Source of the DNA: Nemophila menziesii
Taxonomy: Eukaryota > Streptophyta > Magnoliopsida > Boraginales > Hydrophyllaceae
Length of the DNA: 64,000 nucleotides
Assembly (NCBI GenBank): GCA_029959085.1
Contig: JARWIR010000021.1
Span: 22,593,620 to 22,657,619 of the forward strand
Direction: 5' to 3'
In this document: in pieces, positions 1 to 12,115 of the stretch
How the letters are laid out: each line of letters starts with the position of its first letter
How positions within the stretch are numbered: position 1 is the stretch's first letter
Program-made: the position numbers and the translations under genes
Notes under the pieces: model-generated
What the model saw: only the letters and a program-made list of their open reading frames with translations
The model's database searches: none
What the model was told of the DNA's origin: nothing

Positions 1-568
1 GAATATTTTACTTGAGTACATAGTATGTGCGGATACTTTAACAAATTTCTTTTGCATTTTATTGGATCTCTCAGTGGACATGAAAACTTTACAATCTCTC
101 AGATTTCAACATGTTTTAAAAATAATAAAAAATTTATTAAGGTCTAAACAACTAAATAGTCTATCAAGATATATTGTCTTTATGCATATTTTTATTGAAA
201 TCTCAATAAACCATAGTTGTTAAGAATAATTTGGATCGTAATATATAAATACAATAAAAACTTATTGAACGAGTGTCTTATTAAATCATATTGAAATCTC
301 ATCAAGTGGAAACAAACAGGAATGCTTGCACTAAAGACCATTCGCTAATGATCGGTACTGTACAACTATTATAGGAATACATATTTAATTGAAAATTGTA
401 AACCGATCTAGCTATTAAACAAGTATGTAACAAATAAAACACTCCCAATATAATTTTAGTAATGGCTTATGAGAATTTTTAGAATAAAATAATTTATAAA
501 CTAATTTAACTTATTATGTATGAGTTGAAAATAAAAAATTGTTTGTGTATTAGCAATAACTAATGCAA

Positions 569-909
569 TTAAATCCATTTAGCTTTAATCATCAAACTTC
601 TCCAGTCTTCGATTGACCAATAACCTTGGTTTTGAGGTTTTTGAACCACTTGATCTTCTTGTGGAGTCTTTCTTTTCTCAGGGATGTCGATTTGGTCTGG
701 TGCTGACTTTCCCACCATGAATTGAATTTTATTTTGATTTCTTCGTTTAATTTCCGGAGTATTTTGCTTTCTCTTGCGCTTTAATGACACAGGGGGCTGC
801 TCCTCTGAAAATCACTGGACCTTGATAATATCAGCAACCCATCAGCGGCCTCACGTTCACTCTTACTATTCTTTCTTAATCCTTTACCTGGAATTATTTT
901 GCTTTCCAT
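569..909 (-). pseudogene. MESK ORF, U1 copy, frameshifted
   Basis: This copy begins with the same ATG context as the intact copies. One A is missing from a run of five at about 808-811 (gaaaatc where intact copies read gaaaaatc). The frame is lost at about residue 34 (within SSDFSEEQ). Downstream codons, including the KRKRK cluster and the GYWSIEDWR ending, are still readable in the original frame from 569 to about 800. It shares private variants with U2. No function is known for this family. Confidence 0.75.
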
Positions 910-1656
910 GCCTCCTGTCATTTAATTACAATTTATTTCATTGATTTGGTTTCGAATTAAAGCATTTGAGAAATAGAATGAAACTGGGGTTTTCTAATAA
1001 CTTAGGTATCCTAGGTACATCTGATAGAAAAAGTAAATGGTAAGTTTCTACTAGTTATTGGAGCTTAGTTATATATCTCTATATTTAAATAAAATTATAA
1101 ATACATTTGAGGATAAAGACAATAGACAAACCCACAAATAGCTATCTAGGAACATGATATTATAACTGCTTAGCAGAAACTAGAAAATGTCAACACTGAT
1201 TTGGGGATTTCTCAAGGTCTGACGTCTTTCAATTTAATTTTTATGGTCTAACTTCTTTCAATTTCCGTCTATGATATATAAAAACTTTAAAAACTATGAA
1301 TATGGTTGTATGCCATCATAGACAATTGAGATTTTATTTAATCTTCACAGTGTCGTCTATAAAGCCTTCAGATCTACTAACAGAAATCTGAAATATATGG
1401 TTGAAGTCCTTCAAATCTTTAGATACTTTATAATTATTTGTTTATAATATACAAAAATTCAATCCAAGAAATAATATATATTTTTCAATTATTTTTACAA
1501 AAACATCGTGTTTCAAAACAAAAACGTATACATTATAACAATACTTAATTAATTTACTGAGAAACAAAATTAAAATATAAATAATTTCACACTTATATAC
1601 GAAAAATATCTTATCATATAGAAATTTTTATGCAAGTTGAGGATAGATTTGGTACA

Positions 1657-1658
<2 letters not shown>

Positions 1659-1700
<42 letters not shown>
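1659..1700. repeat. (AT)21 microsatellite, longest copy of a unit-wide variable tract
   Basis: Every basic unit has a TA tract at this point, before the phrase aatgcatataacac. It has 21 repeats here, about 10 in U2, and only three or so in U3 and U4. It makes a natural length marker for individual units. Confidence 0.95.
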
Positions 1701-1703
<3 letters not shown>

Positions 1704-2633
1704 GCATATAACACATAAGCATAGACAATTTAATTATATGTTAAAGAATTATAGTTGATCAATGTGTAAAAAATTGTAAGTCATTGACATAAATTTTTAT
1801 ATCAATTAGAAATTGAAGCGATGAAAGTGAAATTAAGAAGATAATGTTTACCTTTCAATTTAGAAAAAAATCTGAAAAATAAAACAAGAAAACAAAACAT
1901 TATACAAATATATTTATACAGAATTTGATAAAATATTTAATAATACATGTAAAGAACTGAAATGTTACTTACTTCTTGGAAAACTTTGTTGTTAACCCAG
2001 AGAACTTGAAAGATATAGATAAAGTGTTTTGGATATGTATATATATATATAATAGTAAGTATTGTATTAGTAGTTATTTCAAAATAGTAGCCGTTAGAGA
2101 TAAATGGTCTAAACGATTGTGTAAAATAACAAAATAAGTAGGATATTTAAGTTTTAAAAGACTACTTTAAAAGTTATATTAATGATTTTTTTAAAATATC
2201 CTTCAATTTTTTAAATGATTTTTTTCAATTTGAAAATCACATTTACCTCCAACAAACCAATTTGTATCCTACCCGAAAAATGTATAAATATGTTGTTTAG
2301 GCGTTGTGTATAGAGAGATGGTAGAGAACTTATATCCATATTCAATCGGAAAAATTAATATAATATATAATTATTGATAAATATATGTTTATATTTAGCA
2401 AATTCAGTTCATCGTCTTTGACAAAATCTTAATAATTTATGAAAATTGGTATCCAATAAAAGAGCCATGTTGGGTATTACCCATAAATGATCACCCATAT
2501 ATAGCCCATTTGGATTTAAAATGGTCTAATCATCAACTACGAATTTGCTATCGTGATAGGTTTCAAACATATCAGTATGGATTTGCTAAAAAACAACTTC
2601 GCTGGAGTAAAAATGTAAAAAATGTTAAGGGGA

Positions 2634-2766
2634 ATAGGTTCCAAACCTATATATTAATATTATTCGTAATTGATACACTACCTAGAAGACAGAGATACGA
2701 AGAACTTGTTAAAAGTAAAAAATGTTATGAATAGCTTAAATGAATCATTGTTAGGGTTGACCCTAA
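2634..2766. other. Two short inverted repeats in the conserved segment of the unit (U1 example)
   Basis: ATAGGTT (2634-2640) pairs with AACCTAT (2644-2650) across a 3-nt loop. TTAGGGT (2751-2757) pairs with ACCCTAA (2760-2766) across 2 nt. The second contains the plant telo-box-like core AACCCTAA/TTAGGGTT. Site II-like AGCCCATTT lies near 2500-2512. Both arms are preserved in most units, with single-base damage in a few (U5, U6, U7, U8). Confidence 0.4.
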
Positions 2767-4049
2767 TACCTATTTCTATGATGAGAAAAAAAGTGTTGTG
2801 CGCATGAGTTAGATTAAACTACACTTTCGATTTTTATTTGTCTATCCTAATCGAGTTCAAGTATGATATTGTTAACGTATCTTGATAATAAACCAGATAA
2901 GTTAGTAGGGATTTTGACCGTCTCTTGCGAGAATTTCCAAAGTCCTAGTTTTCTAGAACTATTCAAAGATTCGGGTGTGTTGAAGATCAAAATGTACGCA
3001 TCTCCAAGAACTTCGACTTAGACTAGAGGGATATTGTGTAATTTATATTGTCTTTGTTTAAAAAAAATATATTAAAAACTCAAGGCATTGCGTACCCAAG
3101 TTAGCAAGTAAACCTATTAGTTCTTACTATGGAAATAGCGAGTCTTATAGCTACATATCATGATTTTGTGTCACTATCAAAATTCTCTCTTGAGTATGTA
3201 GTTCTATTCATGTAGGAGACGTTAAATTTTTTTATTTCAATAGAAATAGATTTATTTTCTAAATGCATGCTTTAAATTTTATATTATTTTTGAATTCATG
3301 TAATCTTTAAAAAAAATGATCGACAGTAATAATTGAGAATGCATTTTCATTTGTATCCATTAGTTTTTAAGAATAATTATATCTCGTTATATGGTATAAA
3401 GGGAGGGTTTGAATTAGTATATGTTTAATTTTTTTGAGGTCTTGTAAGTAGATTAGTATATTTATTTGTGTTAATGAACAATAAGTATATGATAATATTA
3501 TGGATGAAAAAACATAAAATTGTATGAGGATGAGACCGTATGTACCAACATTGATTAGTGCAATTTGTTGATTTAATTTTGAGAATTACTAATACAAAGA
3601 GTAGGTACATGTTGTATCTTGGGACAGCAATGTTGAATTAACTTGAGCACCTTAATAGGCCATAATATCTTTCAAGTAAGTGGTTCAAGCTCGGTTTGCA
3701 TGTTTTGTCAAGTTATTTGTTTATATTATGCAATTTTATTTGTTTTTATATTGTATAATAAGTTTAATGTATTCCCTTTTGTTAGACTAATCCAACAAAC
3801 TCAACACAGTTTATTTACTTGTAATTGAATGGATATCAAAAAAAAATGATGAAAGGATACTAGGAAAACGATAATGAAATCGATAAGAAGATGTGATGGT
3901 GTCTCTAATAATGTCATTAAGACTCAGAAATTTGCTTTTTCACCATCTTTAATAAGTAATTATTTAATCATTACTAGGTCTATGAACTTCTATTTGTTAG
4001 CGCAAGAAATATGAAATATTATATTTTATTTGTTTATTTAAAAATATTG

Positions 4050-7000
4050 GAATATTTTACTTGAGTACATAGTATGTGCGGATACTTTAACAAATTTCTT
4101 TTGCATTTTATTGGATCTCTCAGTGGACATGAAAACTTTACAATCTCTCAGATTTCAACATGTTTTAAAAATAATAAAAAATTTATTAAGGTCTAAACAA
4201 CTAAATAGTCTATCAAGATATATTGTCTTTATGCATATTTTTATTGAAATCTCAATAAACCATAGTTGTTAAGAATAATTTGGATCGTAATATATAAATA
4301 CAATAAAAACTTATTGAACGAGTGTCTTATTAAATCATATTGAAATCTCATCAAGTGGAAACAAACAAACAGGAATGCTTGCACTAAAGACACATCGCTA
4401 ATGATCGGTACTGTACAACTATTATAGGAATACATATTTAATTGAAAATTGTAAACCGATCTAGCTATTAAACAAGTATGTAACAAATAAAACACTCCCA
4501 ATATAATTTTAGTAATGGCTTATGAGAATTTTTAGAATAAAATAATTTATAAACTAATTTAACTTATTATGTATGAGTTGAAAATAAAAAATTGTTTGTG
4601 TATTAGCAAGAACTAATGCAATTAAATCCATTTAGTTTTAATCATCAAACGTCTCCAGTCTTCGATTGACCAATAACCTTGGTTTTGAGGTTTTTGAACC
4701 ACTTGATCTTCTTGTGGAGTCTTTCTTTTCTCAGGGATGTCGATTTGGTCTGGTGCTGACTTTCCCACCATGAATTGAATTTTATTTTGATTTCTTCGTT
4801 TAATTTCCGGAGTATTTTGCTTTCTCTTGCGCTTTAATGACACAGGGGGCTGCTCCTCTGAAAAATCACTGGACCTTGATAATAATAGCAACCCATCAGC
4901 GGCCTCACGTTCACTCTTACTATTCTTTTTTAATCCTTTACCTGGAATTATTTTGCTTTCCATGCCTCCTGTTATTTAATTACGATTTATTTCATTGATT
5001 TGGTTTCGAATCAAAGCATTTGAGAAATAGAATGAAACTGGGGTTTTCTAATAACTTAGGTATCCTAGGTACATCTGATAGAAAAAGTAAATGGTAAGTT
5101 TCTACTAGTTATTGGAGCTTAGTTATATATCTCTATATTTAAATAAAATTATAAATACATTTGAGGATAAAGACAATAGACAAACCCACAAACAGCTATC
5201 TAGGAACATGATATTATAACTGCTTAGCAGAAACTAGAAAATGTTAACACTGATTTGGGGATTTCTCAAGGTCTGACGTCTTTCAATTTAATTTTTATGG
5301 TCTAACTTCTTTCAATTTCCGTCTATGATATATAAAAACTTTAAAAACTATGAATATGGTTGTATGCCATCATAGAAAATTGAGATTTTATTTAATCTTC
5401 ACAGTGTCGTCTATAAAGCCTTCAGATCTACTAACAGAAATCTGAAATATATGGTTGAAGTCCTTCAAATCTTTAGATACTTTATAATTATTTGTTTATA
5501 ATATACAAAAATTCAATCCAAGAAGTAATATATATTTTTCAATTATTTTTACAAAAACATCGTGTTTCAAAACAAAAACGTATATATTATAACAATACTT
5601 AATTAATTTACTGAGAAACAAAATTAAAATATAAATAATTTCACACTTATATACGAAAAATATCTTATCATATAGAAATTTTTATGCAAGTTGAGGATAG
5701 ATTTGGTACAAGATAGATATATATATATATATATATAATGCATATAACACATAAGCATAGACAATTTAATTATATGTTAAAGAATTATAGTTGATCAATG
5801 TGTAAAAAATTGTAAATCATTGACATAAATTTTTATATCAATTAGAAATTGAAGCGATGAAAGTGAAATTAAGAAGATAATGTTTACCTTTCAATTTAGA
5901 AAAAAATCTGAAAATAAAACAAGAAAACAAAACATTATACAAATATATTTATACAGAATTTGATAAAATATTTAATAATACATGTAAAGAACTGAAATGT
6001 TACTTACTTCTTGGAAAACTTTGTTGTTAACCCAGAGAACTTGAAAGATATAGATAAAGTGTTTAGGATATGTATATATAGATAATAGTAAGTATTGTAT
6101 TAGTAGTTATTTCAAAATAGTAGCCGTTAGAGATAAATGGTCTAAACGATTGTGTAAAATAACAAAATAAGTAGGATATTTAAGTTTTAAAAGACTACTT
6201 TAAAAGTTATATTAATGATTTTTTTTAAAATATCCTTCAATTTTTTAAATGATTTTTTTCAATTTGAAAATCACATTTACCTCCAACAAACCAATTTGTA
6301 TCCTACCCGAAAAATGTATAAATATGTTGTTTAGGCGTTGTGTATAGAGAGATGGTAGAGAACTTATATCCATATTTAATCGGAAAAATTAATATAATAT
6401 ATAATTATTGATAAATATATGTTTATATTTAGCAAATTCAGTTCATCGTCTTTGACAAAATCTTAATAATTTATGAAAATTGGTATCCAATAAAAGAGCC
6501 ATGTTGGGTCTTACCCAAAAATGATCACCCATGTATAGCCCATTTGGATTTAAAATGGTCTAATCATCAACTACGAATTTGCTATCGTGATAGGTTTCAA
6601 ACATATCAGTATGGATTTGCTAAAAAACAACTTCGCTGGAGTAAAAATGTAAAAAATGTTAAGGGGAATAGGTTCCAAACCTATATATTAATATTATTCG
6701 TAATTGATACACTACCTAGAAGACAGAGATACGAAGAACTTGTTAAAAGTAAAAAATGTTATGAATAGCTTAAATGAATCATTGTTAGGGTTGACCCTAA
6801 TACCTATTTCTATGATGAGAAAAAAAGTATTGAGCGCATGAGTTAGATTAAACTACACTCTCGATTTTTATTTGTCTATCCTGATCGAGTTCAAGTATGA
6901 TATTGTTAACGTATCTTGATAATAAACCAGATAAGTTAGTAGGGATTTTGACCGTCTCTTGCGAGAATTTCCAAAGTCCTAGTTTTCTAGAACTATTCAA

Positions 7001-8081
7001 AGATTCGGGTGTGTTGAAGATCAAAATGTACGCATCTCCAAGAACTTCGACTTAGACAAGAGGGATATTGTGTAATTTATATTGTCTTTGTTTAAAAAAA
7101 AATATTAAAAACTCAAGGCATTGCGTACCCAAGTTAGCAAGTAAACCTATTAGTTCTTACTATGGAAATAGCGAGTCCTATAGCTACATATCATGATTTT
7201 GTGTCACTATCAAAATTCTCTCTTGAGTATGTAGTTCTATTCATGTAGGAGACGTTAAATTTTTTTATTTCAATAGAAATAGATTTATTCTCTAAATGCA
7301 TGCTTTAAATTTTTTATTATTGTTGAATTCATGTAATCTTTAAAAAAATGATCGACAGTAATAATTGAGAATGCATTTTCATTTGTATCCATTAGTTTTT
7401 AAGAATAATTATATCTCGTTATATGGTATAAAGGGAGGGTTTGAATTAGTATATGTTTAATTTTTTTGAGGTCTTGTAAGTAGATTAGTATATTTATTTG
7501 TGTTAATGAACAATAAATATATGATAATATTATGGATGAAAAAACATAAAATTGTATTAGGATGAGACCGTATGTACCAACATTGATTAGTGCAATTTGT
7601 TGATTTAATTTTGAGAATTACTAATACAAAGAGTAGGTGCATGTTGTATCTTGGGACAGCAATGTTGAATTAACTTGAGCACCTTAATAGGCCATAATAT
7701 CTTTCAAGTAAGTGGTTCAAGCTCGGTTTGCATGTTTTGTCAAGTTATTTGTTAATAGTATGCAATTTTATTTGTTTTTATATTGTATAATAAGTTTAAT
7801 GTATTCCCTTTTGTTAGACTAATCCAACAAACTCAACACAGTTTATTTACTTGTGATTGAATGGATATCAAAAAAAATGATGAAAGGATACTAGAAAAAC
7901 GATAATGAAATCGATAAGAAGATGTGATGGTGTCTCTTATAATGTCATTAAGACTCAAATTTTTTCTTTTTTCACCATATTTAATAAGTAATTATTTAAT
8001 CATTACTAGGTCTATGAACTTCTATTTGTTAGCGCAAGAAATATGAAATATTATATTTTATTTGTTTATTTAAAAATATTG
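4050..8081 (+). repeat. Basic unit U2
   Basis: A 4032-nt unit of subfamily alpha (no aagatacact insertion near 5790). It shares private variants with U1 in the MESK ORF (residues encoding IIPGK, KRRN and DIPEKRK), so U1 and U2 are sister copies. The TA microsatellite at about 5717-5737 is half the U1 length. The non-genic remainder follows the U1 layout and holds nothing else I recognise. Confidence 0.9.
4622..4963 (-). CDS. MESK ORF, 113-aa hypothetical protein (U2)
   Basis: A single-exon open frame from ATG (4963) to TAA, with an in-frame stop a few codons upstream of the ATG in related copies. I do not recognise the protein. Visible features are a basic, Ser-rich N-terminus; a short hydrophobic run, AADGLLLLS (21-29); a basic cluster, KRKRK (44-48), that could serve as a nuclear localisation signal; Gln/Asn-rich stretches; and a Trp-containing end, GYWSIEDWRR (96-105). 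There is no signal peptide or membrane segment. In the 9.7-kb units its first 77 residues (79 there) form exon 1 of a chimeric DCD gene, so this stretch may be a real coding exon. The patchy breakage in other units argues against strong constraint. It could be a non-functional remnant. Confidence 0.4.
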   Translation of the reverse strand: MESKIIPGKGLKKNSKSEREAADGLLLLSRSSDFSEEQPPVSLKRKRKQNTPEIKRRNQNKIQFMVGKSAPDQIDIPEKRKTPQEDQVVQKPQNQGYWSIEDWRRLMIKTKWI

Positions 8082-11000
8082 GAATATTTTACTAGAGTAC
8101 ATAGTATGTGCGGATACTTTAACAAATTTCTTTTGCATTTTATAGGATCTCTCACTGGACATGAAAACTTTACAATCTCTCAGATTTCAACATGTTTTAA
8201 AAAAAATAAAAAATTTATTAAGGTCTAAACAACTAAATAGTCTATCAATATATATTGTCTTTATGCATATTTTTATTGAAATCTCAATAAACCATAGTTG
8301 TTAAGAATAATCTGGATCGTAATATATAAATACAATAAAAACTTACTGAACGAGTGTCTTATTAAATCACATTGAAATCTCATCAAGTGGAAACAAACAA
8401 ACAGGAATGCTTGCACTAAAGACCATTCGCTAATGATCGGTACTGTACAACTATTATAGGAATACATATTTAATTGAAAATTGTAAACCGATCTAGCTAT
8501 TAAACAAGTATGTAACAAATTAAACACTCCCAATATAATTTTAGTAATGGCTTATGAAAATTTTTAGAATAAAATAATTTATAAACTAATTTAACTTATT
8601 ATGTATGAGTTGAAAATAAAAAATTGTTTGTGTATTAGCAATAACTAATGCAATTAAATCCATTTAGCTTTAATCATCAAACGTCTCCAGTTTTCGATTG
8701 ACCAATAACCTTGGTTTTGAGGTTTTTGAACCACTTGATCTTCTTGTGGAGTCTTTCTTTTCTCAGGGACGTCGATTTGGTCTGGTGCTGACTTTCCCAC
8801 CATGAATTGAATTTTATTTTGATTTCTTTGTTTAATTTCCGGAGTATTTTGCTTTCACTTGCGCTTTAATGACACAGGGGGCTGCTCCTCTGAAAAATCA
8901 CTGGACCTTGATAATATCAGCAACCCATCAGCGGCCTCACGTTCACTCTTACTATTCTTTCTTAATCCTTTACCTGAAATTATTTTGCTTTCCATGCCTC
9001 CTGTTATTTAATTACGATTTATTTCATTGATTTGGTTTCGAATTAAAGCATTTGAGAAATAGAATGAAACTGGGGTTTTCTATTAACTTAGGTATCCTAG
9101 GTACATCTGATAGAAAAAGTAAATGGTAAGTTTCTATTAGTTATTGGAGCTTAGTTATATATCTCTATAGTTAAATAAAATTATAAATACATTTGAGGAT
9201 AAAGACAATAGATAAATCCACAAACAGCTATCTAGGAATATGATATTATAACTGCTTAGCAGAAACTAGAAAATGTCAACATTTGGGGATTTCTCAAGGT
9301 CTGACGTCTTTCAATTTAATTTTTATGGTCTAACTTCTTTCAATTTCCGTCTATGATATATATAAACTTTGAAAACTATGAATATGGTTGTATGCCGTCA
9401 TAGACAATTGAGATTTTATTTAATCTTCACAGTGTCTTCTATAAAGCCTTCAGATCTACTAACAGAAATATGAAATATATGGTTAAAGTCCTTCAAATCT
9501 TTAGATACTTTATAATTATTTGTTTATAATATACAAAAATTCAATCCAAGAAGTAATATATATTTTTCAATTATTTTTACAAAAGCATCGTGTTTCAAAA
9601 CAAAAACGTATACATTATAACAATACTTAATTAATTTACTGAGAAACAAAATGAAAATATAAATAATTTCACACTTATATACGAAAAATATCTTATCATA
9701 TAGAAATTTTTATGCAAGTTGAGGATAGATCTGGTACAAGATAGATATATAAATAATGCATATAACACATAAGCATAGACAATTTAATTATAAGTTGAAG
9801 AATTATTAAGATACACTAAAATTATAGTTGATCAATGTGTAAAAAACTGTAAATCATTGACATAAATTTTTATATCAATTAGAAATTGAAGTGATGAAAG
9901 TGAAATTAAGAAGATAATGTTTACCTTTCAATTTAGAAAAAAATCTGAAAACAAAACAAGAAAACAAAACATTATACATATATATTCATACATAATTTGA
10001 AAAAATATTTAATAATACATGTAAAGAACTGAAATGTTACTTACTTCTTGGAAAACTTTGTTGTTAACCCAGAGAACTTGAAAGATATAGATAAAGTGTT
10101 TAGGATATGTATATATATAATAGTAAGTATTGTATTAGTAGTTATTTCAAAATAATAGCCGTTACAGATAAATGGTCTAAACGATTGTGTAAAATAACAA
10201 AACAAGTAGGATATTTAAGTTTTAAAAGACTACTTTAAAAGTTATATTAATGATTTTTTTTAAATATCCTTCAATTTTTTAAATGGTTTTTTTCAATTTG
10301 AAAATCACATTTACCTCCAACAAACCAATTTGTATCCTACCCGAAAAATGTATAAATATGTTGTTTAGGCGTTGTGTATAGAGAGATGGTAGAGAACTAA
10401 TATCCATATTCAATCGGAAAAATTAATATAATATATAATTATTGATAAATATATGTTTATATTTAGCAAATTCAGTTCATCGTCTTTGACAAAATCTTAA
10501 TAATTTATGCAAATTGGTATCCAATAAAAGAGCCATGTTGGGTCTCACCCTAAAATGATCACCCATATATAGCCCATTTAGATTTAAAATGGTCTAATCA
10601 TCAACTACGAATTTGCTATCTTGATAGGTTTCAAACATATCAGTATGGATTTGCTAAAAAAACAACTTCGCTGGAGTAAAAATGTAAAAAATGATAAGGG
10701 GAATAGGTTCCAAACCTATATATTAATATTATTCGTAATTTATACACTACCTAAAAGACACAGATACGAAGAACTTGTTAAAAGTAAAAAATGTTATGAA
10801 TAGCTTAAATGAATCATTGTTAGGGTTGACCCTAATACCTATTTCTATGATGATAAAAAAAGTGTTGTGCGCATGAGTTAGATTAAACTACACTTTCGAT
10901 TTTTATTTGTCTATCCTAATCGGGTTCAAGTATGATATTGTTAACGTATCTTGATAATAAACCAGATAAGTTAGTAGGGATTTTGACCGTCTCTTGCGAG

Positions 11001-12115
11001 AATTTCCAAAGTCCTAGTTTTCTAGAACTATTCAAAGATTCGGGTGTGTTGAAGATCAAAATGTACGCATCTCCAAGAACTTCGACTTAGACAAGAGGGA
11101 TATTGTGTAATTTATATTGTCTTTGTTTAAAAAAAATATTAAAAACTCAAGGCATTGCGTACCCAAGTTAGCAAGTAAACCTATTAGTTCTTACTATGGA
11201 AATAGCGAGTCCTATAGCTACATATCATGATTTTGTGTCACTATCAAAATTCTCTCTTGAGTATGTAGTTCTATTCATGTAGGAGACGTTAAATTTTTTT
11301 ATTTCAGTAGAAATAGATTTATTTTCTAAATGCATGCTTTAAATTTTTTATTATTGTTGAATTCATGTAATCTTTAAAAAAATGATCGACAGTAATAATT
11401 GAGAATGCATTTTCATTTGTATCCATTAGTTTTTAAGAATAATTATATCTCGTTATATGGTATAAAGGGAGGGTTTGAATTAGTATATGTTTAATTTTTT
11501 TGAGGTCTTGTAAGTAGATTAGTATATTTATTTGTGTTAATGAACAATAAATATATGATAATATTATGGATGAAAAAACATAAAATTGTATTAGGATGAG
11601 ACCGTATGTACCAACATTGATTAGTGCAATTTGTTGATTTAATTTTGAGAATTACTAATACAAAGAGTAGGTGCATGTTGTATCTTGGGACAGCAATGTT
11701 GAATTAACTTGAGCACCTTAATAGGCCATAATATCTTTCAAGTAAGTGGTTCAAGCTCGGTTTGCATGTTTTGTCAAGTTATTTGTTAATAGTATGCAAT
11801 TTTATTTGTTTTTATATTGTATAATAAGTTTAATGTATTCCCTTTTGTTAGACTAATCCAACAAACTCAACACAGTTTATTTACTTGTGATTGAATGGAT
11901 ATCAAAAAAAATGATGAAAGGATACTAGAAAAACGATAATGAAATCGATAAGAAGATGTGATGGTGTCTCTTATAATGTCATTAAGACTCAAATTTTTTC
12001 TTTTTTCACCATATTTAATAAGTAATTATTTAATCATTACTAGGTCTATGAACTTCTATTTGTTAGCGCAAGAAATATGAAATATTATATTTTATTTGTT
12101 TATTTAAAAATATTG
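8082..12115 (+). repeat. Basic unit U3
   Basis: A 4034-nt unit of subfamily beta, carrying the aagatacact insertion near 9810-9830. The TA tract is reduced to a few repeats (about 9745-9755). U3 is nearly identical to U4, with only a handful of single-base differences seen, and both share the same nonsense codon in the MESK ORF. The rest is AT-rich and non-genic. Confidence 0.9.
8654..8995 (-). pseudogene. MESK ORF, U3 copy, nonsense
   Basis: It is colinear with the intact 113-codon copies, but the codon for Arg47 in the KRKRK cluster is TGA (plus-strand tca at 8855-8857; intact copies read tct there). The same change is present in U4, so it arose before those two units duplicated. The predicted product stops at 46 residues. 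Confidence 0.75.

Larger units (their letters stand above)
1..4049 (+). repeat. Basic unit U1
   Basis: A 4049-nt unit. Landmarks in order: a 450-nt AT-rich lead with a minus-strand open frame broken here by a 4-nt deletion in an aaac repeat (about 318); the minus-strand MESK ORF at 569-909; about 750 nt of AT-rich sequence likely upstream of that ORF; a long TA microsatellite at 1659-1700; a conserved segment with two small inverted repeats near 2634-2766; then about 1.2 kb with nothing recognisable. It lacks the 22-nt aagatacact insertion, which places it in subfamily alpha. Confidence 0.9.

Noticed and set aside
2510..2734. 74-codon plus-strand frame with repeated RFQTY peptide, recurring in most units
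   Set aside because: It starts with TTG, not ATG. An extra A in U3, U4 and U5 (gctaaaaaaacaact) shifts the frame. The RFQTY repeat reflects a small sequence duplication (taggttycaaac) rather than a domain.
3425..3610. 61-codon minus-strand hydrophobic frame recurring in every unit
   Set aside because: It is a low-complexity translation of AT-rich DNA that recurs only because the units are recent copies. No family resemblance.
3643..3828. 61-codon plus-strand frame recurring in most units
   Set aside because: It lacks an ATG start, has the composition of AT-rich non-coding sequence, and is not kept in U2-U4. Treated as chance.
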